The notes beneath the pieces were generated by a model. The model was not told the origin of the DNA. It ran no database searches and saw nothing but the letters and a program-made list of their open reading frames with translations. 64,000 nucleotides of DNA, taken from positions 62,001 to 126,000 of the forward strand of contig NZ_QKRX01000006.1 of NCBI RefSeq assembly GCF_003284585.1, given 5' to 3'. This document shows, in pieces, positions 11,479-23,475 of the stretch (its first letter is position 1; each line of letters opens with the position of its first letter). Source of the stretch: Nitrincola tibetensis (GTDB lineage Bacteria > Pseudomonadota > Gammaproteobacteria > Pseudomonadales > Balneatricaceae). The translations under genes were made by a program, and so were the position numbers.

Positions 11479-13523
11479 TGGTTGATCAACAAGATTTTCT
11501 GGTTGAGCTAGGAACAGAAGAACTGCCACCAACAGCACTTAAAACCTTGTCTAATGCGTTTCTTGCAGGCATTGAAAGTGGTTTAAAGCAAAGTGCAATT
11601 CAATATGATTCAGCACGCGCCTATGCATCTCCTCGCCGTTTAGCTGTGATTGTATCGGGTTTAAGCACCCAACAGCCTGATCGTGTTTTTGAGAAACGCG
11701 GTCCTGCAACTTCTGCACCTGAAAAAGCAGTGCAAGGCTTTGCCGGATCCTGTGGGGTTGGCCTTGCCGAACTTGAAACAATGGAAGTTGGAAAGGGTAC
11801 TTACTACGTTTATCGTGGCACTGAAGCCGGAAAACAAACACAAGACCTGCTACCTGAAATTGTAGCCCAATCATTAAACGCGCTGCCCATTCCAAAGCGT
11901 ATGCGCTGGGGTGCACGCCGTACTGAGTTTGTAAGGCCCGTTCATTGGCTGGTCATGTTGATGGGAGAGACGGTCATTCCTTGTGAAATTCTTGGTTTAA
12001 CCTCTGGCAATACAACACGGGGGCATCGCTTCCACTTTAATGAAACCATTGAGCTTACGTCTGCAGCTGAATACGAAGCTAAATTGCTGAACCCAGGCAA
12101 GGTCATTGTTGATTTTGATCGCCGTATGCAGAACATTAAGGAACAGGTTCTCGCTGAAGCCCAAAAACTCAACGCTAAGGTTGTTATTGATCCGGCCTTA
12201 CTGGAAGAGGTGGCGGCACTTAATGAGTGGCCAGTAGCCCTGACAGGGCGCTTTGAGGAACGTTTTCTTGATGTACCATCTGAAGCCTTAATCTCATCGA
12301 TGAAAGCCAACCAGAAGTACTTCCACTTGGTTGACACAAACAACCAGCTGCTTCCGTACTTCATTACGCTGGCCAATATTGAATCCAAAGATCCTGCTCA
12401 GATCATCTCTGGAAATGAAAAGGTTATTCGCCCGCGCTTAGCCGATGCTGCTTTTTTCTTTAATCAAGACAAGCAACATCCACTCATTTCTCGCACCGAG
12501 AAGCTGAAAACCATCGTCTTCCAACATGACCTAGGCACGGTCTTTGAAAAGACACAGCGCATCGAGAAGTTAGCCACAGCTATTTCTGAACGCATTGGTG
12601 GCAATCCTGCGTTTGCTGCGCGCGCTGCTCAGTTATCGAAGTGTGACTTAATGACTGATATGGTTTTTGAGTTCACCGAGTTGCAAGGGCTCATGGGCTA
12701 TCATTATGCACTGCATGATGGAGAGCCTGCCGAGGTTGCAAGTGCATTGAACGAGCAGTACATGCCACGCTTCTCAGGTGACGAACTGCCGCAAACAAGA
12801 ACGGGCATTGCCTTAGCCTTAGCCGATCGTTTAGATACGCTAACAGGCTTGTTTGGTATCAATCAACCGCCCACTGGCTCTAAAGATCCGTTTGCGTTAC
12901 GTCGACAATCACTAGGCATTCTGAGAATCATCATTGAGCATCAGCTCGACTTAGATCTGGTTGAATTAACCAACCTAGCGGCAAGTCATTACGGTCAACT
13001 TCCTAGCCAAGCGGACGTGGCTCAGCGTGTGGTGGATTTCATGCTTGATCGTTTCAAAGCCTGGTATGACGAGCAATCCATTTCGGCTGAAATCTACTTA
13101 TCCGTGCATGCTTTACGGCCTACAAAGCCACTCGACTTTGACAAACGTATTCAGGCCGTCGCGGCATTTACTCAGCTCGCTGAGGCAAAGGATCTTGCTG
13201 CCGCCAATAAGCGCGTATCGAATATTTTATCTAAGCAGGGCATAAGCGACGCTGAGGTTAACGAGAGTTTGCTAGTAGAACCAGCGGAGCAGGCTCTCTA
13301 CAATCAAATTTCTGAAATTGAATCTGAAATAACTCACTTGTTTGCCACTGGTGCCTACACAGAAGCCATGCAGCATTTAGCAAAGCTGAACGACCCCATC
13401 AATCAGTTCTTTGATGATGTAATGGTGATGTCAGATGATGAAGCGCTTCGATTGAATCGTCTTGCACTCTTATCCAAGCTACGCAAGCTGTTCTTGGGTG
13501 TTGCGGACATTTCTTTGCTGTAA
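11478..13523 (+). CDS. glyS: Glycyl-tRNA synthetase beta subunit
   Basis: GlyS provides tRNA recognition for glycyl-tRNA synthetase. The 681-residue length and the N-terminal DFLVELGTEELPP, RRLAVIV, PKRMRW and C-terminal FFDDVMVM segments fit the family. It contains the HD-like central region and a C-terminal anticodon-binding domain. The 1 bp overlap with glyQ indicates translational coupling, which keeps the two subunits equimolar. A strong terminator follows 17 bp after the stop. Confidence 0.97.
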   Translation: MVDQQDFLVELGTEELPPTALKTLSNAFLAGIESGLKQSAIQYDSARAYASPRRLAVIVSGLSTQQPDRVFEKRGPATSAPEKAVQGFAGSCGVGLAELETMEVGKGTYYVYRGTEAGKQTQDLLPEIVAQSLNALPIPKRMRWGARRTEFVRPVHWLVMLMGETVIPCEILGLTSGNTTRGHRFHFNETIELTSAAEYEAKLLNPGKVIVDFDRRMQNIKEQVLAEAQKLNAKVVIDPALLEEVAALNEWPVALTGRFEERFLDVPSEALISSMKANQKYFHLVDTNNQLLPYFITLANIESKDPAQIISGNEKVIRPRLADAAFFFNQDKQHPLISRTEKLKTIVFQHDLGTVFEKTQRIEKLATAISERIGGNPAFAARAAQLSKCDLMTDMVFEFTELQGLMGYHYALHDGEPAEVASALNEQYMPRFSGDELPQTRTGIALALADRLDTLTGLFGINQPPTGSKDPFALRRQSLGILRIIIEHQLDLDLVELTNLAASHYGQLPSQADVAQRVVDFMLDRFKAWYDEQSISAEIYLSVHALRPTKPLDFDKRIQAVAAFTQLAEAKDLAAANKRVSNILSKQGISDAEVNESLLVEPAEQALYNQISEIESEITHLFATGAYTEAMQHLAKLNDPINQFFDDVMVMSDDEALRLNRLALLSKLRKLFLGVADISLL

Positions 13524-13540
13524 CTCGCCATCTGCTCCAC

Positions 13541-13572
13541 AAAAAAACCGTATCACTCGATACGGTTTTTTT
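13541..13572. terminator. Bidirectional rho-independent terminator after glyS
   Basis: AAAAAAACCGTATC pairs perfectly with GATACGGTTTTTTT around an ACTC loop. The A-run and T-run let it work on both strands, so it serves glyS and the convergent ParA-like gene. The parS-like palindrome begins on its last base. Confidence 0.93.
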
Positions 13573-13587
13573 GCTTCACGTGAAGCA
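13572..13587. promoter_or_regulatory. parS: parS-like site 1 (predicted ParB binding site)
   Basis: TGCTTCACGTGAAGCA is a perfect 16 bp palindrome. It differs from the general bacterial parS TGTTTCACGTGAAACA only by one symmetric base change in each arm. It sits between the glyS terminator and the end of the ParA-like gene. The same 16 bases recur at 15118-15133 inside gyrB, which makes chance unlikely. A ParAB pair is encoded about 42 kb away in this window. Binding by ParB is inferred. Confidence 0.8.
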
Positions 13588-13599
13588 TATTAATCCATT

Positions 13600-14292
13600 T
13601 TATTTACGGTCGGATCCTAGCACTAAACCTAATGCGGCATAGGCCTTTTTCAACCAAACCTTAACACGTTGACGCTCCATAATACCAAGATGGTTTTCAC
13701 CTTCTTTAATATTGGCTGCACCCCAAAAACTGAAAGAGGAGTGTTCAATTTTACGCATAGTCGGTGCGTGCAAGCAGGGCAGTTCAATAGATTGAACATC
13801 CGCTAAATCACTTGCTAGAAATGCATCAATCTTTGAAAAGTCAGAACCTCTGCCTAAATTCTTTACTACAACGCACTTTAACTGACTGGAATAGCGCTGA
13901 CTAAACGCTTTCAATAGAGACAAAGAATCCAGCCCATCATCTACTACGTACCAAACAAGCAATTCAATACCTAATTCTTGACACAGCTCAGCCACACCGT
14001 TTTCGTTCATCCAAAGATCAAGAAAGCGTTCACTTTGAGCAGGCAAGTCGATTAATACATCTACATCATTTTGAACAACTGTCTCTATGATCTGATCAGC
14101 ACCTTCAAAATCATCGAGGACAATACGTCGCGTTGATTGGCCATAAGACCGCGTTAGGGTTGCATGAGACTGATCGGCATCCATACCTACAAAGGGTGTG
14201 GAGTTATCTAAAAAATACTGCGACAACAGGCGAGACAAAACTGACTTACCAACTCCGCCTTTTTCTCCGCCAACAAAATGAACACGACGCAT
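13600..14292 (-). CDS. Orphan ParA/MinD-like deviant Walker A ATPase
   Basis: The 230-residue protein begins with a deviant Walker A box KGGVGKS at residues 11-17, with the signature lysine K11 of the ParA/MinD/Soj group. It has a Walker A' motif GMDADQ at 36-41 and an acidic DVLIDLPAQ segment near 98. There is no N-terminal DNA-binding domain and no partner ParB, MinE or cellulose gene next to it, unlike parA at 56 kb. Such solitary proteins are often annotated as mobilization or ParA-family proteins without proven function. Roles in positioning a cell component or in segregation are possible. It converges on glyS and lies downstream of gyrB on the same strand, about 280 bp away. Confidence 0.75.
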   Translation of the reverse strand: MRRVHFVGGEKGGVGKSVLSRLLSQYFLDNSTPFVGMDADQSHATLTRSYGQSTRRIVLDDFEGADQIIETVVQNDVDVLIDLPAQSERFLDLWMNENGVAELCQELGIELLVWYVVDDGLDSLSLLKAFSQRYSSQLKCVVVKNLGRGSDFSKIDAFLASDLADVQSIELPCLHAPTMRKIEHSSFSFWGAANIKEGENHLGIMERQRVKVWLKKAYAALGLVLGSDRK

Positions 14293-14450
14293 AACAATCT
14301 CCTAGAGGAACCTAAATTCATTAATGGGGCAGGCTTCATAATATTATTAGTATATGAAGTTTAGTGTACAAAGAAATGACAAGGATTGCAGAATTAATTA
14401 TCGGCATCTGAGCTAGAGCTAGAATAAAGCTCTTATGATCGAAGCAATAT

Positions 14451-14492
14451 GAAGGGTGAAGGGTGAAGGGTGAAGGGTGAAGGGTGAAGGGT
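14451..14492 (+). repeat. Heptanucleotide tandem repeat (GAAGGGT)6
   Basis: Six perfect copies of GAAGGGT occur in a row in the 282 bp between gyrB and the ParA-like gene, followed by a decayed copy. The plus strand carries six GGG runs spaced by four bases, which meets the simple pattern for an intramolecular G-quadruplex. The array lies about 160-200 bp upstream of the ParA-like start codon and 80 bp past the end of gyrB. Copy number in such arrays often varies by slippage. Confidence 0.95.
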
Positions 14493-14574
14493 GAAAAGGA
14501 TAGCTCTGGTAGTGTATCAGGTAAAGATACAGACACATCAAAAATAATGATGTGTCTGTATAAACTAAATCGGT

Positions 14575-18118
<3,544 letters not shown>

Positions 18119-18120
18119 AA

Positions 18121-18149
18121 CGAGCGACTGCGCTTAAGAGAGTCGCTCG
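18121..18149. promoter_or_regulatory. Inverted repeat just upstream of recF
   Basis: CGAGCGACT at 18121-18129 pairs with AGTCGCTCG at 18141-18149 around an 11-base loop. It fills most of the 47 bp between dnaN and recF and ends two bases before the recF ATG, so in the mRNA it would cover the recF ribosome-binding region. There is no T-run, so it is not a standard terminator. It may lower recF translation or act as an attenuator; the function is inferred. Confidence 0.6.
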
Positions 18150-18165
18150 CCTGTCAGACGGTTGG

Positions 18166-19269
18166 TTACATGCGCATCGGCATTACAACATACATCGCAT
18201 CGGTTTCATCAAACCCTTGGATTAATGCACTGCTATTGGAATCCGATAAGTTAAAGCGTACAACGTCGGTGTTAAGAATCGACAAAACATCTAAGAGATA
18301 ATTAACGTTAAAGCCTATCTCTATATTCTGTCCTTCAAAATCAACAGACAATGACTCTTCGGCTTCTTCCTGCTCTGGGTTGTTTGCTGAAACCTGTAAT
18401 AAGCCATCGTTGATGTTTAAACGCACTCCACGGTACTTCTCGTTGGATAAAATCGCGATACGAGTAAATACCTGACGCAACTCTAAACGATCACCCAACA
18501 GCGTTTTATCGCTATTACGCGGAATAACGCGGTTGTAATCAGGAAACTTGCCATCAACAAGCTTAGAGGTAAAGGTAAAGTCACCCACTACGGCACGAAT
18601 ATGGTTGGCACCAATCACTAACTGAACGGGCGTGTCGCCACCTTGCAGTAAGCGAGCAAGTTCCAGAATCCCTTTTCTGGGCACAATGATCTGATGAAAT
18701 AACGTGGAATCCACCTCAACCGCTGCAGTACAGGTCGCTAATCTATGACCGTCTGTTGAGACAGCACGCAATAAACCATCTTTAACTTCCAACAGCATTC
18801 CATTCAAATAATAACGAACATCCTGCTGAGCCATTGAAAAGCCAGTACGCTCAATAAGATGACGTAAAGACGACTGAGGCAAAGATAAGGTTAAGGCTTC
18901 AGGACTGTCTTCAACATTTGGAAAATCAGCCGCTGGTAAGGTCGACAAGGAGAATCGACTGCGGCCCGAGCGCAAAGAAGCCTTCGCACCATCACATTCG
19001 ATTTCAATGCGTGCATCATCGGCTAATGACTTACAGATATCCATCAGTTTTCGGGCAGGAAGAGTAACCGCGCCTGACTCAACCACTTCTGCAACAGGAA
19101 TACGAGCCACTAGCTCAACTTCTAAGTCGGTTCCAGTCAAGGACAACTGACCTTGATCCACCACCAACAGGACATTTGACAGTACCGGCATTGTCTGACG
19201 GCGCTCTACGACACCTGCCACTAACTGGAGTGGCTTAATTAGTGCTTCTCTTGAAATAACGAATCTCAT
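18166..19269 (-). CDS. dnaN: DNA polymerase III beta subunit (sliding clamp)
   Basis: DnaN is the ring-shaped clamp that tethers DNA polymerase III to DNA. The 367-residue protein is the exact usual size, with three clamp domains and the conserved C-terminal MPMRM ending (E. coli has MPMRL). The segments KGILELARLLQGGD and KFPDYNRVIP are typical. It starts 30 bp after dnaA. Confidence 0.98.
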   Translation of the reverse strand: MRFVISREALIKPLQLVAGVVERRQTMPVLSNVLLVVDQGQLSLTGTDLEVELVARIPVAEVVESGAVTLPARKLMDICKSLADDARIEIECDGAKASLRSGRSRFSLSTLPAADFPNVEDSPEALTLSLPQSSLRHLIERTGFSMAQQDVRYYLNGMLLEVKDGLLRAVSTDGHRLATCTAAVEVDSTLFHQIIVPRKGILELARLLQGGDTPVQLVIGANHIRAVVGDFTFTSKLVDGKFPDYNRVIPRNSDKTLLGDRLELRQVFTRIAILSNEKYRGVRLNINDGLLQVSANNPEQEEAEESLSVDFEGQNIEIGFNVNYLLDVLSILNTDVVRFNLSDSNSSALIQGFDETDAMYVVMPMRM

Positions 19270-19299
19270 GGCTGTCTTACCTTAGTCAGGATCCGGACG

Positions 19300-20892
19300 C
19301 TACGCCGTCAGGTGACGCAGCAGGTTTTTATAATCTTCACTGATGTCAGCATCGGTTTCCCTCAGCTCTTTGATTTTACGACATGCATGAAGAACGGTTG
19401 TGTGGTCTCGTCCACCAAAGGCATTCCCGATTTCTGGAAGACTATGGTTGGTGAGTTCTTTCGAAATACTCATTGCCACTTGACGAGGCCTTGCCACCGA
19501 TCGACTTCTCCGCTTGGATAGAAGATCGGCGATCTTAATCTTATAATACTCTGCGACAACACGCTGAATATTATCTATGCTGACTTGTTTATCCTGTAAA
19601 GCTAACAAGTCCTTTAAAGATTCTTTGATAAAGGGTGTTGATATAGTGCTGCCTGTGAAGTGAGCATTCGCTATCACTCGCTTAAGCGCACCCTCTAACT
19701 CTCTTACATTTGATCGAATTTTTTGTGCGAGAAAAAATGCAGAATCATGGGGTAATTGAATCCTAGCTTCCTGCGCTTTTTTCATCAAGATCGCGACACG
19801 TGTTTCAAGCTCAGGAGGCTCAATAGGAACCGTTAATCCCCAACCAAACCGAGACTTAAGGCGTTCTTCAACACCACTGATCTCTTTTGGATAGCGATCA
19901 CTTGTTAAAATCAGCTGCTGACCACCTTCCAAAAGCGCATTAAAGGTATGAAAGAACTCTTCCTGTGATCGTTCTTTACCCGCAAAAAACTGAATATCAT
20001 CGATTAGCAACGCGTCAACTGATCGATAATAACGCTTAAAATCATTAAACGCATTCAATTGTAAGGCTTTTACCATATCCGCTACAAAACGCTCAGAATG
20101 CAGATAGAGAATCCGAGCATTCGGATTGCGCCGCAACATCTCACAACCGACAGCGTGCATTAAGTGAGTTTTACCTAAACCAACACCGCCATATATAAAG
20201 AGAGGGTTGTAACCACCACCTGGGTTATCCGCAACCTGCTGGGCCGCCGCAAGTGCTAACTGGTTCGATTTACCCTGAACGAACGCCTGAAAGGTAAACG
20301 CTGGGTTTAAGTTAGACTGATGTTTAACTCCGCCCTCGACATCCACTTTTCGAGGTTTACGTTTGCGTGTGTCTTCGGCAGGTAACATCTCAAGCTCAAG
20401 CTGAGGTTCCGGCATGGATACTCGTTGACCATCCGTAACAGGCTCAACGCCTGAAGATTGCATAGACTCATAAGAGTCCGTCGACAAGGATTCTGTATAA
20501 TGCGCTTCTTGAGCTGGCACATACACTTGATCATTTGACGGCGGTGTCGGTATAGCAGGTACATGACTTCTAACGTCTGCTGTATGTGCAGCTGGCACTG
20601 ACGCAACAACAGGACTCGATGCTCTTAGCAAAGGCTGAGCCGCACCAGACTGTGCAATTTCAATCATGACTTCAGCACTAATGCTACCTGTCAAATGGCT
20701 AAACGCCTGTCTGATATGGCTTAAGTATTTATCACTCACCCAATCCTTCACAAAGCGATTAGGCGCCAAGAGGACTAGAAGATCGGTTTGACACTGAGCT
20801 AATCTAAGTGGCCTAATCCAAGTATTATACTGCTGAGCCGGAAACTCATCCCGCAGACTGGACAGGCAGCGCTCCCATAACTCGTCAGACAT
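19300..20892 (-). CDS. dnaA: Chromosomal replication initiator DnaA
   Basis: DnaA binds 9 bp boxes at oriC and opens the origin. The 530-residue protein is longer than E. coli DnaA (467) because the linker domain II (about 85-190) is expanded and low in complexity. Domain I is at 1-80. The AAA+ domain has Walker A GGVGLGKT at 235-242 and Walker B LLIDDIQF near 295. The C-terminal domain IV carries the DnaA-box reading motif [20 protein letters not shown] lies six bases before the ATG. A perfect DnaA box at 20961-20969, about 70 bp upstream, suggests autoregulation. Confidence 0.98.
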   Translation of the reverse strand: MSDELWERCLSSLRDEFPAQQYNTWIRPLRLAQCQTDLLVLLAPNRFVKDWVSDKYLSHIRQAFSHLTGSISAEVMIEIAQSGAAQPLLRASSPVVASVPAAHTADVRSHVPAIPTPPSNDQVYVPAQEAHYTESLSTDSYESMQSSGVEPVTDGQRVSMPEPQLELEMLPAEDTRKRKPRKVDVEGGVKHQSNLNPAFTFQAFVQGKSNQLALAAAQQVADNPGGGYNPLFIYGGVGLGKTHLMHAVGCEMLRRNPNARILYLHSERFVADMVKALQLNAFNDFKRYYRSVDALLIDDIQFFAGKERSQEEFFHTFNALLEGGQQLILTSDRYPKEISGVEERLKSRFGWGLTVPIEPPELETRVAILMKKAQEARIQLPHDSAFFLAQKIRSNVRELEGALKRVIANAHFTGSTISTPFIKESLKDLLALQDKQVSIDNIQRVVAEYYKIKIADLLSKRRSRSVARPRQVAMSISKELTNHSLPEIGNAFGGRDHTTVLHACRKIKELRETDADISEDYKNLLRHLTA

Positions 20893-20960
20893 GAATAACC
20901 CCTGTCAACACACATTAATCCGCAAATAATAAACTTCTATTCTATCGGTTCATCGTAAAC

Positions 20961-20969
20961 TTATCCACA
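20961..20969 (+). promoter_or_regulatory. DnaA box upstream of dnaA
   Basis: TTATCCACA is the perfect consensus DnaA box. It is the only strong one in the 282 bp between dnaA and rpmH, so it looks like an autoregulatory site of the dnaA promoter rather than an origin. Confidence 0.7.
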
Positions 20970-21024
20970 ACGAATCGCTTCATCAACAGGCATAGAGGTA
21001 GAATTAAATAAAACAACAAAGTAT

Positions 21025-21053
21025 TTGCAAGCACAAGCAAGGACGAATATAAT
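21025..21053 (+). promoter_or_regulatory. Sigma-70 promoter of rpmH-rnpA
   Basis: TTGCAA at 21025-21030 and TATAAT at 21048-21053 are separated by 17 bases, with a GC-containing discriminator CTCGCG after the -10. The rpmH ATG is 122 bp downstream. It is a near-ideal vegetative promoter. Confidence 0.82.
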
Positions 21054-21174
21054 CTCGCGTCTGATTTTTTATATAAAACGTGGCAACTAACGTGGAAAAC
21101 GCGTGGAAAAACGCGCGGCAACTCCAATCACTTAGCTAACACGTAAGAGCTCTCACGTAAGCAGGACTGGTGCA

Positions 21175-21309
21175 ATGAAAAGAACATTTCAACCTAGCGT
21201 TTTAAAGCGCGCTCGTACACATGGTTTCCGTGCTCGCATGGCAACAAAAAACGGCCGTCAGGTTCTAAACCGTCGCCGTGCTAAAGGCCGCAAAAGTCTG
21301 ACTGTTTAA
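21175..21309 (+). CDS. rpmH: 50S ribosomal protein L34
   Basis: The 44-residue basic protein [18 protein letters not shown] to AKGRKSLTV is a full-length L34, matching the family almost residue for residue (E. coli L34 is 46). L34 is a small component of the large ribosomal subunit. It lies 24 bp before rnpA, the classic rpmH-rnpA pair, in a leader driven by the promoter at 21025. Confidence 0.98.
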   Translation: MKRTFQPSVLKRARTHGFRARMATKNGRQVLNRRRAKGRKSLTV

Positions 21310-21333
21310 TTCAGTTCAGCGGTTTTCGACTCA

Positions 21334-21708
21334 ATGGCCGAATTCGGATACCCCCGTCAGTTACGTTTGTTAACTGGTGGGGACTTCAAACAGGTATTCG
21401 ACAGAGCCAGTCTAAAGGTATCTGACCCCTCTCTGTTGATCCTCGCGAATCCAAATCAGCTAGGTCACCCACGCATCGGCTTCGTTATTTCAAAAAAAAA
21501 TGTACGCCGGGCTGTTAAACGTAACCGCATTAGACGTATTATTCGCGAATCCTTTCGACTTCAGCAACATGATTTACCAGCCATCGATATGGTAATCCTT
21601 GCTCGCAAGGGATTGGATACCCTCTCTAATGAAGAGATTGTAGCCTTAATTAACCGAAGCTGGTCAAAGCTGAAACGAAAAGCTTCTAACGTCCTTAAAG
21701 AAAACTAA
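21334..21708 (+). CDS. rnpA: Ribonuclease P protein component
   Basis: RnpA is the protein cofactor of RNase P, which trims the 5' leaders of tRNA precursors. The 124-residue protein has the FxQVF-like patch (DFKQVFDRA) near residue 17 and the RNR signature in RRAVKRNRIRRIIRESFR near 58-75. The yidD gene that often sits between rnpA and yidC is missing: only 13 bp separate the two here. Confidence 0.96.
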   Translation: MAEFGYPRQLRLLTGGDFKQVFDRASLKVSDPSLLILANPNQLGHPRIGFVISKKNVRRAVKRNRIRRIIRESFRLQQHDLPAIDMVILARKGLDTLSNEEIVALINRSWSKLKRKASNVLKEN

Positions 21709-21721
21709 TGGTTTAATCGCG

Positions 21722-23392
21722 ATGGATGTACAGCGAGTCATATTATTATCCGTATTGTCAGTTCTAACGTATTTTCTGTTTCTTCAATGGAATCAGGATT
21801 ACAATCAACCTGTCGTACAAGAGATCAGTAGCAGCCCCGTGGTTGCAAGTTCAGTGTCAGATCTCCCTTCCGCTGAATCAGTATCCGCTGATATTCCAGC
21901 CGTTGTGACGGGTGAGCCCACCTCAATAGCGTCAGAACAGGCAACGTCTCAAGCGTCTGTCATCAGCGTTGTGACCGATGTTCTGGATATTCGTATTGAT
22001 GCCAGAGGCGGTGACATCATCTATGCTGCTTTGCCAGAACACAAAGCTCAATTAAACTCTCCGCAGTCATTTGTACTATTAGAGCAAAATGCAAACCGTA
22101 CCTATGTCGCGCAGAGCGGGCTAGTGGGTCGAGATGGTCCTGATGGACGTGCTGATGGACGTCCTCTATACCGTTCGCCACAAGCCGAATACAGCTTAGA
22201 TGATAATGAATCGCTTGTAGTCGATTTACTTTACACCACCGAGACTGGCGTTGAAATCATCAAACGTTATTCATTCGAGCGTGGAAGTTACCGTGTAGGC
22301 ATGAGCTATATCGTTAACAACCCATCGGAAGACACGTTCAGAGCAACACTCTTTGGTCAGCTAAAACGCGACCGCAGTGTTGATCCCACCAGCTCAACGT
22401 CAATTGGTATGTCATCTTACTTAGGTGCTGTCTTCTCAACTCAAGACAACAACTACCAAAAAGTCTCCTTCGGTGACATGGATAAAGGCAATTTCCAGCG
22501 CACTAGTGATAGTGGCTGGGTTGCGTTTAGCCAACATTATTTTGTTTCTGCATGGGTACCTGAAGCAGGGCAAGAGCTGACGTTCCAAACGCGTCGTGCC
22601 AATAACGAATACATCGCAGGCTTCTTAGCACCTACCTTTGAAGTAACGCCCGGTGCTTCCACTGAAGTAAATGCAACGCTTTACGTAGGTCCTAAAGACC
22701 AAACACAGCTAGAAGCAACCGCTCCAAACTTGAAGCTAACCGTTGATTACGGCTGGCTCTGGTGGATTGCCTATCCTTTGTATTGGTTGCTGACCACTAT
22801 CCAAAGCTTTGTGGGTAACTGGGGACTTGCGATCATTGGTATAACCGTGGTTGTTAAAGGTGCCTTGTTCCACTTGAATGCAAAAGCCTTCCGCTCTATG
22901 GCTAAAATGCGCAAGTTCGGCCCTGAAATGATGAGAATGAAAGAGCTTTATGGTGACGATCGCCAAAAAATGTCTCAGGAAATGATGAAGCTCTACAAGA
23001 AAGAGCAAATCAACCCCCTAGGTGGCTGTCTACCCATACTTGCTCAAATGCCTGTCTTCATTGCACTTTACTGGGTATTAATGGAATCCGTTGAACTGCG
23101 TCATGCGCCTTTCTTCGGATACATCCAAGATTTGTCGGTAATGGATCCTTATTTCATTCTGCCGATTCTAATGGGTGTCACCATGTTCTTGCAGCAAAAG
23201 CTGAACCCGACACCTCCGGACCCAATGCAAGCGAAGATTATGAAAATGTTGCCAATCGTTTTCACTTTTTTCTTCCTGTGGTTCCCTGCAGGATTGGTAT
23301 TGTACTGGTTAGTGAACAACATTCTTTCAATTGCTCAACAGTGGTACATTACTAAGCAAATCGAGAAAGAAGACGTCAAAAAAGCAGCCTAG
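21722..23392 (+). CDS. yidC: Membrane protein insertase YidC
   Basis: YidC inserts proteins such as the ATP synthase c subunit into the inner membrane. The 556-residue protein is of the long Gram-negative type. It has an N-terminal membrane anchor at about 6-22, a large periplasmic domain (about 60-340) and five C-terminal membrane segments with the conserved INPLGGCLPILAQMPVFIALY region near 425. A lysine-rich tail ends it. A terminator follows within 20 bp. Confidence 0.97.
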   Translation: MDVQRVILLSVLSVLTYFLFLQWNQDYNQPVVQEISSSPVVASSVSDLPSAESVSADIPAVVTGEPTSIASEQATSQASVISVVTDVLDIRIDARGGDIIYAALPEHKAQLNSPQSFVLLEQNANRTYVAQSGLVGRDGPDGRADGRPLYRSPQAEYSLDDNESLVVDLLYTTETGVEIIKRYSFERGSYRVGMSYIVNNPSEDTFRATLFGQLKRDRSVDPTSSTSIGMSSYLGAVFSTQDNNYQKVSFGDMDKGNFQRTSDSGWVAFSQHYFVSAWVPEAGQELTFQTRRANNEYIAGFLAPTFEVTPGASTEVNATLYVGPKDQTQLEATAPNLKLTVDYGWLWWIAYPLYWLLTTIQSFVGNWGLAIIGITVVVKGALFHLNAKAFRSMAKMRKFGPEMMRMKELYGDDRQKMSQEMMKLYKKEQINPLGGCLPILAQMPVFIALYWVLMESVELRHAPFFGYIQDLSVMDPYFILPILMGVTMFLQQKLNPTPPDPMQAKIMKMLPIVFTFFFLWFPAGLVLYWLVNNILSIAQQWYITKQIEKEDVKKAA

Positions 23393-23403
23393 CGCTTGCT
23401 CAA

Positions 23404-23434
23404 AACAAAAGAGGCTCCTTCGGGAGCCTTTTTG
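23404..23434 (+). terminator. Rho-independent terminator after yidC
   Basis: AGGCTCC and GGAGCCT form a seven-pair stem capped by a TTCG tetraloop and followed by five Ts. It separates rpmH-rnpA-yidC from mnmE. Confidence 0.93.
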
Positions 23435-23475
23435 TTGTATAAAGATAAATGTGATCCCTGACTTGGAGTTTATTC

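Noticed and set aside
11551-11916. 121-codon open frame opposite glyS
   Set aside because: It lies wholly inside glyS on the other strand, with no family resemblance and no ribosome-binding site.
14451-14492. Tandem repeat as a CRISPR array
   Set aside because: The units are seven bases and contiguous with no spacers, and no cas genes are near.
14336-14536. Open frame of 66 codons on the minus strand
   Set aside because: Its middle is a translation of the heptamer repeat (repeating PFTLHPS), and the rest resembles no protein family, so it is an artefact of the repeat.
20893-21174. dnaA-rpmH intergenic region as the replication origin, as in Pseudomonas
   Set aside because: Only one clear DnaA box and no box cluster are visible. 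The mnmG-upstream gap has nine, so this gap is better read as the dnaA and rpmH promoter region.
21709-21721. Expected yidD gene between rnpA and yidC
   Set aside because: Only 13 bp separate the two genes, and no YidD-like frame overlaps them, so yidD is absent at this place.
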